This document shows positions 23,416-33,941 of a stretch of 64,000 nt of DNA, one piece after another. This DNA comes from Daedaleopsis sinensis. Lineage: Eukaryota > Basidiomycota > Agaricomycetes > Polyporales > Polyporaceae. The stretch covers positions 3,782,001 to 3,846,000 of the forward strand of contig CM066306.1 of NCBI GenBank assembly GCA_033807695.1, in the 5' to 3' direction. Within the stretch, counting starts at the first letter, position 1. Every line of letters begins with the position of its first letter. Under the pieces are notes generated by a model that did no database searches, was not told the DNA's origin, and was given only the letters and a program-made list of their open reading frames with translations. A program made the translations under genes and the position numbers.

Positions 23416-24976
23416 ATGGCCTCGCACAGACTCGGATACCACATCTCGCGCTCGGCTATCGTCCTCCTCACGCTCCTTTCCACCCTCGCCGCGGCGCAGG
23501 ACGACGACCAGAAGCCGTTTGACTGCCACATTACGCTCGGAGACTCCAAGTACGACCTCACAAGCCTCACGGGCGAACATACGCTCGAGCGCGACCTCCA
23601 GCAGCCGCCGTCGACCGTGCACGACGCACTGACGTTCAACCTCTGCGAAGACATCAAGCATAAAGGGAACGTGCCCGATGACGACCAGGTACGTGTGCTT
23701 CGTCAAGCCCCGCCCGCTGTATGCACGGGAGGAGGCATCGTGATGAGGTCGGAGTTTAGACTGATGAGCAGGCATGCTTGCTTTGGGACAGTGTCCGTCC
23801 GGAACGCGTGCGTGTCTAATCAGGACGAGCCGGAAGAACGGGCATAACGACCGCGTTATGTCTGTCGTCCCTCTCGCGAACTCGTCTGCGAGCGCGGTCT
23901 CGTACGAAGCATTAAGCTGTAAGTGAGCTGCTCCTCTCCTCGTACGGTGGTCAAGGGTCGAAATCCGGTAGGTAGGACAGTTGAGGCCTGAGGCCTCGAG
24001 GGACATTGGTGGACGCAGTCGAAATGCGTGTCCCAAAGACAAATAATAACATCCTTTGACTCTCCTGATCCCATGTCAAGGGTCACATCACATCGACCTT
24101 ATGTGGGTCATAATGTGGAGATGTATTATGTCCAGTGGGCTGCCCAAAGATCAGACATTCACGACCTGGACAGTCCATTGGACATGATACATATTGTGTT
24201 CAAACAACCATGTCCCGCACAGTAAAATCATGACCTTCCACTGTTCTACCTATGAGTTCTATCCTTGCCCGCCGTGCTCCCGCCTCCCTCGCTCGGTGGC
24301 TGAACTGATGACTCTTCCTGCACCTCTACCAGCACCCAAGGGCCTGGCGCTGACATTTGGGGGCGCGTGGTATCCGAGTCCGGTCGACTCCACACCCGCC
24401 CCGCAGTCGTTCCACCTGAAACTGCTGTGCGAGCCGGACAAGGAGACCGCAGACCTCAGCTTTCTCTCGTACAACGGCACGGACCTCTGGCTCGAGTGGC
24501 AGGCGCGTGCGGGGTGCCCGCTCGGCTCGCCCCCGGACGATGACACGAGTAAGCCCGACGAGGGCGGGGGAGACGGCTCGGGGGATGGTGGAAAGCAGGA
24601 GGAGCGCGTGGGCTCGGGCATCGGATACTTCTTCCTGCTGTGAGTCTGCTCGCCCTCGTCTACGCTCTGTCGATGGGCGCGAGACTGACGTGTGTGCGAC
24701 TGCCCAGGATGTTCCTTGCGCTTGTGGCGTATTTCGGGCTCGGGGCGTACTACAACTACTCGACGTACGGCGCGTCTGGCGTCGATCTCATACCGTGCGT
24801 CCGGGACCCGCCACGCTCTCTCTTCCTCTGCCGCTCTGACACACATGCACGTCCTCCGCAGGCATCGAGACTTCTGGAGAGAGGTGCCGTACATGGTCCG
24901 CGACCTCGTCTCGCACATATGCTCCGCCGTCCGGCCACGACAAAGCTCGAGTCGGGGCGGCTACATCGCAGTATGA
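23416..24976 (+). CDS. atg27: Atg27-like type I membrane protein
   Basis: Autophagy-linked transmembrane protein of the mannose-6-phosphate-receptor-homology class, which in yeast cycles between Golgi, vacuole and Atg9 vesicles. Five exons (23416-23688, 23792-23918, 24333-24639, 24708-24794, 24862-24976) give 302 residues. A signal peptide (AIVLLTLLSTLAAAQ) is followed by a lumenal domain starting FDCHITLGDSKYDLTSL. Paired cysteines lie in FNLCEDI, CPSGTRACLI and LLCEPDKETADLS. An acidic Gly-rich linker leads to the membrane span (YFFLLMFLALVAYFGLGAYY). The cytosolic tail starts YNYSTYGASGVDLIP and ends GGYIAV; this final YxxV-type signal resembles the C-terminal tyrosine motif of yeast Atg27. 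The second intron is unusually long (414 nt). The family call rests on architecture and motifs read by eye. Confidence 0.88.
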
Positions 24977-26134
24977 CCGCAGCCCTGACGTGTGCTGCTG
25001 CGTCCCCATCTGTTCTGAAGGCGGTGTTCGTGTCAGCCTGCTTCCCTCCCGAGTCCCATGCAGCGGCACGTGGACTTTGACTTTGACGGGGCGTTTGGAA
25101 GAGCTGCACAGCGAGCTTCGTTGGGTCTCGGTCGTGTGTCTATTGCTCTCTCCCATGCTATTCTACTCAAGCTTCCATTGGTTTAGCCAGCGCTCTGGAT
25201 ATGCTCACAGTAATGACCTTCGCATTTCGCAGTCGTATATTATAGCGATCGCCCCTCCGGGCAGACCTGAACACCATATGGACTGGGACCCAGCTTGAGA
25301 CAACCTGCAGCTGGACGCATCCACCAGTAGCTCCTAACATACGGAAGGGTGACGAAATGTCGGTGCAGCGCTATCTTGATTCGTTAGGCTCGTTCATTGG
25401 GTACGAGACCAGTTCAAGCTTAAGCTTAAGCTTAAACGTTTCGCGTTAACGTTCGTCATAAACCCGGTGGATTGTCACGCCAATATTAATCACGATGCAT
25501 GTCAATGCTGCGTCTCGGTTGAACTATTCCTATATTGGAGGCATGGTCGTCGTTGTACATTGAACGATGATGGTCGGGCTCGTCAACGGTTACACTAGGT
25601 ACACCGGAAGGCTGTAACCGTTACGTGACGAGGAGTAAATCAATGCGGTCAGACCTGAATACATTCCAGGAATATGTACGCCGGATCCTAGGATTCCTAG
25701 GGTCCGACTGACTCGTCTGACTCCCGAGGACTCCATCGTTAATTTCCGATCCCATGAGAGTTTGCTGCAGCTTATCGGCTGCCGTGATTTGGATTTGCTA
25801 GCCTGCGCACCGTGGATTCGCCAGACATGGGTGCCGCGACGGCTGCACGGTAAATTGGGGAATCGGAGGGTAGTCTGGGATCGTGACAGCTTCCATGCTG
25901 ATTGGACCGTCGTGTCGTTGACCAAGTCGCGGAAACCCGGCGGCCATGGCCGCAGAGCGTCGGGTCCTGGTACTTAATCGGGTAGGCTCGCCTGCCTCGT
26001 CCGACGTCGCTTGCTCTTTCCCACCATGTCTGCCGCGAGCCTTTGGCTCTGACCTCGGACGCTCCGACCCTACTCAATGACTAGTGAGCACTGGACAGTC
26101 CTCGACGAGAGAAGAGCAATAACTGGAAGAGAAC
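24977..26134. other. Intergenic 1.16 kb with short palindromic repeats
   Basis: No gene seen. Three tandem AGCTTA units form a palindromic run at 25417-25435, followed by TTAAACGTTTCGCGTTAACG. The last 130 bp (from about 26005) resemble the region upstream of the downstream paralogue near 29600 (shared CGTCGCTTGCT, TTCCCACCATGT and TTTGGCTCTGA), so the promoter was duplicated with the gene. Confidence 0.55.
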
Positions 26135-28790
26135 ATGGCCAAAAAGAAGGCGTACGTCGTTACTGTCGGCACCGAGATCGGGGTGTTCCAACATTGGTAC
26201 GTACCTTCCCGCGTCTGTTCCTGGAGAGTCGAAAGCCACAGCACTCTGTCACTGTCACATACGGACTCTGATCTAGTCTTCATTTGTGATGCGCGACGAG
26301 CGAGGCTCGATCAATGCTACCCTATTCCTGCGCCGTTCGTTGCCCGTGAGCATGTCGAGCTTGAGCTTGATTCCCCGGAGCCACAGTCGACATCGAGGTT
26401 CGAGTGGGATTCTCCCAGAGTGTGGTGGCGGTGTCCGTCGGCGTGTCTTCGCAATCCTTTTTGACAAGTCTTTTGTCCCTCTTCCCTGGCATGTAGGAAC
26501 GACGTGTCTTTCCGCACGGACGGGGTCTCGGGGGCGGCGCAAGAGGGCTTCTCCGACCTTAACGAAGCCCAAGAATACTTCGAGCAGTGTCGGAGACGGG
26601 GCGAGACGCGGCGCGTCGTGCGTCCTCTGCCCCGTCGCGACAACGCCGGACGGGAGCAGGTCGAAGCTCACAATATACCACGACCCCACGAGCTGGCACA
26701 GATACAGAGGCACTCCCCTCCACCGCCGGTGCCGGGGCCGGTACCAGTGGTGCCTGCACGGACGAGGGAACGTGATCAGCCCGAGCAACATTCCGGAGGA
26801 CGGGGGCAGGAACAATCTCGAGCTCCCGAACCAAAGCTGGCGAAGGGCAAGGAAAGAGAACGTCCAACTGGTGGGCACTACGGAGGACAGCCCTATCCGG
26901 GGACGGACGAGACCGTGTCGAGCACAAGACAGAATCGCACTGCGGAGGGGCAAGCCAAGCGCTCTGCAGACTTTGTCGCTGATGAAGGAATCGGGCGGAG
27001 CAAACGACCGCGTCTGGTTGGGGATGGGGGGGACACTCAGAGCGTCCGTGAGGATCCACCTTCCAGGAACAGGGAGTGCGAAGGCCAGGGGCACGCTAGT
27101 GCAGCCTCCTTGCAGAGACAAGCTCGGGAAGCCGTTGCTGGGAGACGTCCTGAGGGGACGGTGGCCTGTGTGCTCCCAGTTTCACAAGGAGCTTGCCCGT
27201 CGCGTCCTGCAACCACGCGCGCCCCCGATCCCATGTCTGCGGGCCTGCCTGCGACGAGCGAACGAAAGGGAGCTTGTACGACGTCCACGAGCCGCCCCTC
27301 GTCCACTAGCCGCTGTTCGTCTACCTCATCGTCACCCCTGGCAAACGGTCCCAAGACGAATCATTCCTGCGGCCATCATCAGAGCTCCGGTAATTGCAAC
27401 CACAACTACACCTTCCACATCCACATCCATGATCGTCAGCAGCCGCGCTACGCACAGTCGATCTCGTACGCGTCTTCGGCGTCGAATATGTCCGTATCGC
27501 CCGTGTCGAACACATCTGCAGGCATACGGACACCGCCGATGTCTGAAAGCGACCGGCGCAGTCACCTCTCGTCACCGTCGTCGACCGGAACGAGATACTT
27601 CCCTGAAGACTGGCTCGCGCGCCAGCCACAAGGCACATCCCGAGCTCACACCCCTTCGTCCACCCATGGGAGCCCGAATGGAGCATCAGAGTATGCGACG
27701 GCCTCGAATGCGCCGAGCGTACGGGTCCTTCAGGTTCGCGGGCTTCCCGATAGGGCCAATGTCGATGTGATCATGGCCGACATGACGCATGGCCAAGCAG
27801 ACGTTGTGATGGGACCACCCCCTGCAGCGCGCGTCGTCGAAACCGTGGTCGCTCGCGTACAAGGCGAGTATGAGGGTGCGGCAGGGGCAAGCTGCGTGGT
27901 GCTGGTGAATGCGAAGAGGAACGGAGGCACGGGGACTTCTAGTAAGAGATCGGCAGGCAGATCGCTCAGTGAGCCGGGACTGGAAGATCACCTACGCAGG
28001 CGCTCTACTCCGTCTCCGAGGAGAAGATCCTACATCGAGAATGCACCGCAGGCGACACGAACACGCGTCGCGACGCCCGTTCGCGCGAGTGCGAGCGAGA
28101 GGACGGTCAACGCTTCCGGTGGGCGTGGACCGGGTGTGTGCGATTGCGCGCACCCGGAGTACGCTTGCCGCCGCTGCGGAGGAGAGATTAGGCACGCAGC
28201 AGCACATCCCATGGCGTCCGTCACGAACCAGTTGCGACCCGAGTCATCACCTGCGATTTCGCAGTCGTCGGTGTCTTCCGCTGTAACGCGCACCGCAGCA
28301 ACACCGACGCCGACCTCGGCATGTGCCTCCGTCGTGGGGTCCAGCGGCGCTACACTGCCGCCTTCGACCCGTGCTTCAAGTGCGAGTTACAGCCAATCCG
28401 TGCATAGCGCGAGCCGTGGGCAATCCGTACGTTCGCCTAGCCGATCGGTTTCTACAGCTGGAGGAGGACACACGCCGCTTCTGGGACCTAGTGAGACGCG
28501 CCGCGACTCAGAGGTCATAGCACGGGCGTCGACATTCCAAGCTGCCGTGAATGCGATGGGATTCTGTGAGCCGGCGGCGGGTGTCGGTAGGAGATCTGAC
28601 GCTGTCGTGCACGATGTGGGCCTTGACCCTCGCTCGCCGATCCACAGGGGTACAAGTATCCCTACAGGGTGAGTGTGATTCAACTAGGCTTGTGCGCTGT
28701 AGCAACGGTCATGATGCTTACTCGCATTCATATAGGGCGTCCGGGTTTGGCGGACGACCATCGCCTGTGGTGCGGTCGCTGAACTGGTGA
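26135..28790 (+). CDS. Viroplasmin/RNase H1-N-like protein, copy A
   Basis: Three exons (26135-26196, 26497-28668, 28736-28790) encode 762 residues. The N-terminus, split by a 300-nt intron, reads AYVVTVGTEIGVFQHW and continues into GVSGAAQEGFSDLNEAQEYF. This is the pattern of the Caulimovirus viroplasmin/RNase H1 N-terminal module, which in RNase H1 binds RNA:DNA hybrids. The long remainder is low-complexity (Ser, Pro, Arg, Glu) with conserved islands shared with copy B: RYAQSISYASSASN, SESDRRSHLSSPSS, a CxCxHx4CxxC motif at residues 569-581 (CDCAHPEYACRRC), and STFQAAVNAMGF near the end. No catalytic RNase H domain follows. A nucleic-acid-binding or scaffold role is inference. The SRRSHLSSPSS-type islands look like phosphorylation sites. 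Confidence 0.8.
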
Positions 28791-29708
28791 TTGAGACTGA
28801 ATCACCCTAACGTCCAATGTGGTGGGGTGCCATTGGACTGAATGTTCCCAGAACTTGCAGTGTTGTAATGAATGTGCATGTAGAATCGAATTTTCCAGCG
28901 TCCTCTTCAATGCTCTCGTCTTCGTGTACGCTCTCGTTCTTGTATGCTCTCCATGTACGCTCTCGTCCTCGTATACTCTCGTCCTCGTATATTCTCGTCC
29001 TCGTATCTGCTGATCGTAACTGTATGTGCCGTTGAGTTGCCACTGATATTGAATGATATGTGCTTTGTAGTTTGACTGGTGACCGGTGACTAGTCGGCCA
29101 ACCGTTTTTTTCCGCCGAATCGCGCGACGGGCAAGGAATGGTAGGAGGAAGGAATCTCCCTTGATGTGATGGGTGGTGGACACTAAACAAGAGCTTGAGA
29201 AGGCGAGCTGACTCACTGGAAGAGCTGGTATATAAGTCCTCTTGCTCGGATATTGTCGATGTGCTGCAGAAGGCTGCAGATCTAGAGCGAATTGTCGTAG
29301 GTTCCGGGAGGAAACGCCCAGTACTTAGACTTTTGTCCTTTGATGAGATGATGTCAGTCAAATTCGTTGGCTCATCAGGAACGTCAACCAGCCATATATG
29401 GAGCATGGCGGAACCAAATATCCCGCTGAAGGCAGATCCCCGACGCGATTTCCGCTGACCTTTTCGTCCAAACCGCGACGAAAACGCGCGATAGTTGGGG
29501 GGGAAAGTTACGTCTGGAGCTTCCATAATTGAATACTGACACAAGTCTGGCGCATAAACCCGATGGCCGTGACCGCGTCGCGTCGACGCGAGTCGCTACT
29601 CGCCAGGCGGTCCGTCGCTTGCTTCTTCCCACCATGTTCATTTCTTTTGGCTCTGAGTCACGACTTCGAAGGCTTCTCTAAGCACGCGAATGGACGAAAG
29701 ACCTGAAA
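28791..29708. other. Spacer between the tandem paralogues
   Basis: This holds a minisatellite at about 28905-29010 and the duplicated promoter of copy B, whose homology to the copy A promoter is clear at about 29600-29660. No gene seen. Confidence 0.6.
28905..29010. repeat. Minisatellite, 13-15 bp unit
   Basis: Imperfect tandem copies of a unit close to GCTCTCGTCCTCGTAT, about six to seven repeats, becoming more regular toward the right end. Confidence 0.75.
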
Positions 29709-32400
29709 ATGCCCAAGTATCAAGCATATGTAATCACGGTTGGCACCGAGATCGGTGTCTTCAAGAAATGGTGCGTGTGTTTCCGCGTCGACGTCGGCTG
29801 CCGCAGCACACATATCGACTCGAGCTGCGTCCCCATCCCGGTGGGCTCTGTACTCGAGCAGAGGGGTCTCCTTTGCAGCGCAGTTGCGTTATGTTGACGC
29901 GTTGGTCGTTGCTTTTCGTTCATGGCAAGTCGAGCACGCATTCTTGAGGATGGCAGTCACCGTTGCGCGCGTCTCGTATCCCACTTATGCCAAGGATTAG
30001 TGTTGGGACGGTGGTTCTGACAAGTACGATTGCTTTCGTTGCTGTTCTCTCTCGGGTGCAGGTCGGACGTGCAACACCGCACGTCGGGGGTCCCGGGGTC
30101 GGCGCAAGAGGGCTTCCACGATTGGTACGAGGCGCAGGAGTACTTCGAGGAGCGCTACAGGCGGGGCGAGACGCGCATCGTACACCTTGCGCCTCGTGAG
30201 GACCGTGACCGTGATCGCGATCGGAGACGGGCTCGCGATGGAGTCCAGCCTCAACCGGCGCAAGGACTGATGCGATGTCCTCCGGTGCCAGGGCCGGGGC
30301 CGGTAGTGCCTGCACGGGGGAGTGGGCGCGATCAGCACTGGCAGGAGCAAGAACGAGTCGGGGCACACGAACGAGAACGAGACCGAGGACGAGAACACGA
30401 GCCTGGACGAGCGCGAGAACGCAGACAAGGGGGAGAGCCGAAGCCGAAGCGGGAAAAGGGAGAGGGCCAAGATGGACCAGCGAGCGGCCGAGAGCAGCGT
30501 CGTTCGGGGACCGGAAGAGGTGGCGCTACGGCGGTAGGCACGCGGAGCACGTACAGCATCCCCGCGAGTGGTCGAGCCGCGCGGGATGCAGCTATCGCAA
30601 TGGCCGTCGAGGAGGCGAGGCGGGAGCGACTATCGAATGGGAACGGGGTAATCACCACCAGCATCAGCGCAGGTCCGCCTTCAAGGCAACACGGCGCGAG
30701 TGCGAGTGCGAGTGCAGCGCGCGTACACGGACGAGCTAGAGGAGGGTTGTCGGAGACACGGCCAGGCGAGACGGTGACTGCGCCCCCGCGGTTACATGGG
30801 CCGTCGCGTCCTAGTGATATGCGCGCACCTACGCGCGTGGTCCAACCTGGAAAGCTGAGCATGGGACAACTCTCGCAGGACCGACCGGGCACTCGCAAGA
30901 TGTCCATTGGCAGCGACCCATCGACGTCGTCTTCTCCTCTCACCGGCGTAACGCAAACGAGGAATATCTTCTCCTCGGACGACCAGAGCGCAGGCCATGC
31001 ACACCACCCCGCTCCGCGGTACGCACAGTCGCTCTCCTACGCATCATCGCCCTCGAACGCATCCGCGGGCTTGAGGTCCCCGCCGCTGTCCGAGAGCGAC
31101 CGACGCAGTCACCTCTCTTCGCCGTCTTCGCTCGGGACGAGATACTATCCCGAAGATTATCTTGCTCGTCAAGCGCATGACCCAGCACCATTTCGGACGA
31201 CGGCCACAGCCGCGAGGCCAGACATAACAAGAGCTATTGCGTCCAGGGGCCCGAGGGTGTCTGACGGAGCGTCATCAACATCTGGCATGTCAGAGTACGC
31301 GACAGCCCCAAATACGCCAGACATGGATGCGCTTGAGGTTGAGGAACTCCTGGGTGCTGACGCGGATGTGATCATGGCCGAGGGCGAAGGTCAAGCAAGC
31401 ATCGTGGAAGTGATTTCTCCACCACCACCTCCTACGAACATGCTCTCACCGCGAGCCCGCGAGCAAGAGGGAGTAGCAGCGACGCCGAGCGTTGTTTCGT
31501 CGTCGAGCGTCAGAAACGGGGGCAGTGGCAAACGCAGGGGTGTGGTAGGCCGGTCGCTCAGCGAGGCGCAGGTACAGACGGAACCGCAAGACTATTTCGG
31601 GATTGGACGACGCAAGCAATCCGATGCGGTGTTGCAGACTGTGTCGTCGCCGAGGAAGCAGTACCTCGAACAGGGGGTCCAGGGGACGCGCACACGCAAT
31701 GCAACACCGCTCCGCGCGACGGCGAGCGAAGGCACAGTCTGCGCTGCTGGCGAACATGGACGGAGTATGTGTGCTTGTATGCACCCCGAGTATGTCTGTC
31801 GCCACTGTGGAGGGGGTCCTAGGCATGTGCATCCAATGGCGTCCGTCGCGAACCACTTGCCGTCACCCGCGTCGGCCTCGGCTTCGGTGTCTTCGGTGTC
31901 CTCCGTTTCGATGCGCACGGCCGCAATATCGACGCCCAGCTCCACATACGCCTCCGCGGTGGGATCATTCGGGGCCCTGACGCCTTCTACCCGTGCTTCA
32001 AGCAGAGGTCGCGGTCAATCCATGCGGTCACCTACTGGATCTGAGTCTGGAGCTGGAGGGGGACACACGCCGTTTATGGGCCCCAACGAGACGTGCTGGG
32101 ATAATATGGAAAGATTATCGACCTTCCAAGCCGCCGTAAATGCGATGGGATTTTACGAGCCGGCGGCGGGTATGGGTGAGGGCTCTGAAGCCGTCGTGCA
32201 CGACGTCAGCTTCGACCCTCGCTCGCCGATCCACCGAGGGACAAGCATTCTTGCAGGGTGAGTATCTCCTACTCTGGCTATGTACTGCCGTAGTCATACT
32301 CACTAACATCTTTTGGATGCACAGGGCGTCCAGGTCCGGTGCACGGCCGTCTCCTGCGATGCGGTCGTTGAACAGTCTCGGGCTGTTCGGGACTGGCTAA
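29709..32400 (+). CDS. Viroplasmin/RNase H1-N-like protein, copy B
   Basis: Tandem paralogue of the gene at 26135 with the same three-exon plan: 29709-29770, 30062-32257 and 32325-32400, 777 residues. The N-terminal module reads AYVITVGTEIGVFKKW and GVPGSAQEGFHDWYEAQEYF, split at the identical codon by a 291-nt intron. Shared islands are RYAQSLSYASSPSN, SESDRRSHLSSPSS, GRSLSEAQ, the CxCxHx4CxxC motif at residues 591-603 (CACMHPEYVCRHC), and STFQAAVNAMGF. The last exon extends further than in copy A (RSLNSLGLFGTG). The middle is rich in Arg/Glu/Gln repeats and diverges strongly between copies, while the islands hold. That pattern suggests selection on short linear motifs. Function unknown; the family name covers only the first about 60 residues. 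Confidence 0.8.
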
Positions 32401-33123
32401 CTCGCATTAGCGCATGAGCGTGTGGGTGGTGCCCAATTCCATGTTCCAGAACATGTGTATGTGTATGTATTTCTTGGAATCTTTCTTAGTCTTGGTGTAA
32501 GCTTCCGTCGAGTGTCCGGACCTGACTGTATGCGCGCCGTTGAGCGGCCCCCGCTGTTGACGTTGAATACGATGATTGTGCACTCGGTCTGTGGAAACTG
32601 TGGTTGCGTGGCAGAAGAGAGATGATAGAGAAGGGGGATGGATTGTTCTCGTCGGTGGTGGGTGGTAGACAAGGGGGGGTGGAAGACAGGAGCTGAGCGC
32701 ACTCGGGAGTCCTTGTTCCCCGAGCTGACACGGTCATGTGACACGTGTTTCGACTCATTATGGTATCCCCTTTTGGCCGCGTTGAGTACACACGCTGCCT
32801 AAAACGGGTCAGCTCACTCGGACCCGGACAGTGACTACATACTTGAGCTCGAAGATAGCTTGTGTTCAAACCGGTGATCAATATTTCAATGCTCCAGTGC
32901 CCCGCAATCGCTCGCACTCCTCCGGAAGGCAAGAATCTACATCACAGGACACCGAGTCATGGGGAAAGTCATGCGACACCTACTTCGCGAGTCAAGTAAT
33001 AGGAGTGCTGCCGGTTGCTTGTCGGAATTCGTGAGAGAGGTCGTGGGGTGATGTTTCACGAAGTCAACAACCTGCATATGTGCAGTGTTAGGGCATGTGA
33101 GAGGCAAAAACAAAATAAATATT
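32401..33123. other. Intergenic between copy B and the U6 gene
   Basis: No gene seen. The stretch after 32400 shows faint similarity to the stretch after 28790, consistent with the tandem duplication reaching past the stop codon. Confidence 0.45.
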
Positions 33124-33176
33124 GAGACCCGTAGGTCTACCACTCCGGGAAAGCGTGTCATCCTTGTGCAGGGGCC

Positions 33177-33207
<31 letters not shown>

Positions 33208-33231
33208 TTCGTATGTCACCCCGAAGGGGAC
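33124..33231 (-). ncRNA. U6 spliceosomal snRNA
   Basis: On the minus strand the near-invariant U6 core is present: AATTGGAACGATACAGAGAA with the ACAGAGA box, then GATTAGCATGGCCCC, then CAAGGATGACACGC. The 5' end forms the usual capped stem with a UUCG loop (CCCCTTCGGGG). After GACACGC the sequence is unusual: TTTCCCGGAGTGGT followed by a 5-bp hairpin, AGACC-TACG-GGTCT. AT-rich sequence with T runs (TATTTTGTTTTTG) follows and would serve as Pol III terminator. U6 base-pairs with the 5' splice site and U2 and helps form the splicing active site. An AT-rich CATAATT lies about 40 bp upstream as a possible Pol III TATA element. Length, about 108 nt, fits U6. The exact ends are estimates. Confidence 0.93.
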
Positions 33232-33941
33232 ATTATCTGAGGTCGGAGCGGAGGTCATCTTCGCGCAATTATGCATGACGTTCGGCCTGCGGGTTCCAAA
33301 GGCGCTTCTGGCGGGGAGGTAACGGTAGCCGCGGCGAGCGTCTGGACGAGCCCTTTCTCTCACCGCAACTACCACCGAGGTACACCCACTGTTCCTGAAA
33401 GAGAAGCGTTGAACGAGCCCCTTTTCCTACATATCCTACTTATAACGTCTTTAGATGTGGATATCTCTTGTCTAGTCCTGTGTCAAGACACAATCAAGGA
33501 TCAGGCGATCCCGAACGCACGGTTGTCCCGTGCCGTCAAGCCTGCCGCTGCACATGGACACTATGCTTCCGTCCCATCTCTATGACGTTCGTCCACCGTC
33601 TCTTCTCGTCCTTCTCTTGTTTACTTGTAGCTCAAGTGACGCGATGGCACAGATTCTCTGTTTCTTCCCAACACGCTTCGGGCTAACTGCACGAGCGAGA
33701 CCCGCCGAAGCCCCGCGCAGGTGATCACCGGCGCGCCCTCATGACCCCCGAGCACTCGTTCGCTGCCAGGCGGCATGCGGGGCCAGTCTATGCGCAGAAG
33801 CCGACCCACCCTGAATGCTGATGCATGACGGCGCATAGCTCGCGTGGGCCGCTCAAAGCGAACTTCTGGCGGGTATAAAGCACGCCGTCCGCTCGAGCAA
33901 CTGGCCCCGCATCGGCGCATCGGCGACGAGCTCGACTCGAG
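33232..33941. other. Intergenic, divergent promoters of U6 and GH27
   Basis: No gene seen. It contains the U6 upstream region at its left end and the GH27 TATA box at its right end. Confidence 0.5.
33874..33880 (+). promoter_or_regulatory. TATA box of the GH27 gene
   Basis: TATAAAG lies 62 bp before the ATG at 33942, in the position expected for the core promoter. Confidence 0.6.

Noticed and set aside
26286..27770. 494-codon open frame on the plus strand
   Set aside because: It overlaps the viroplasmin-like gene in another frame. The shared islands with copy B exist only in the annotated frame.
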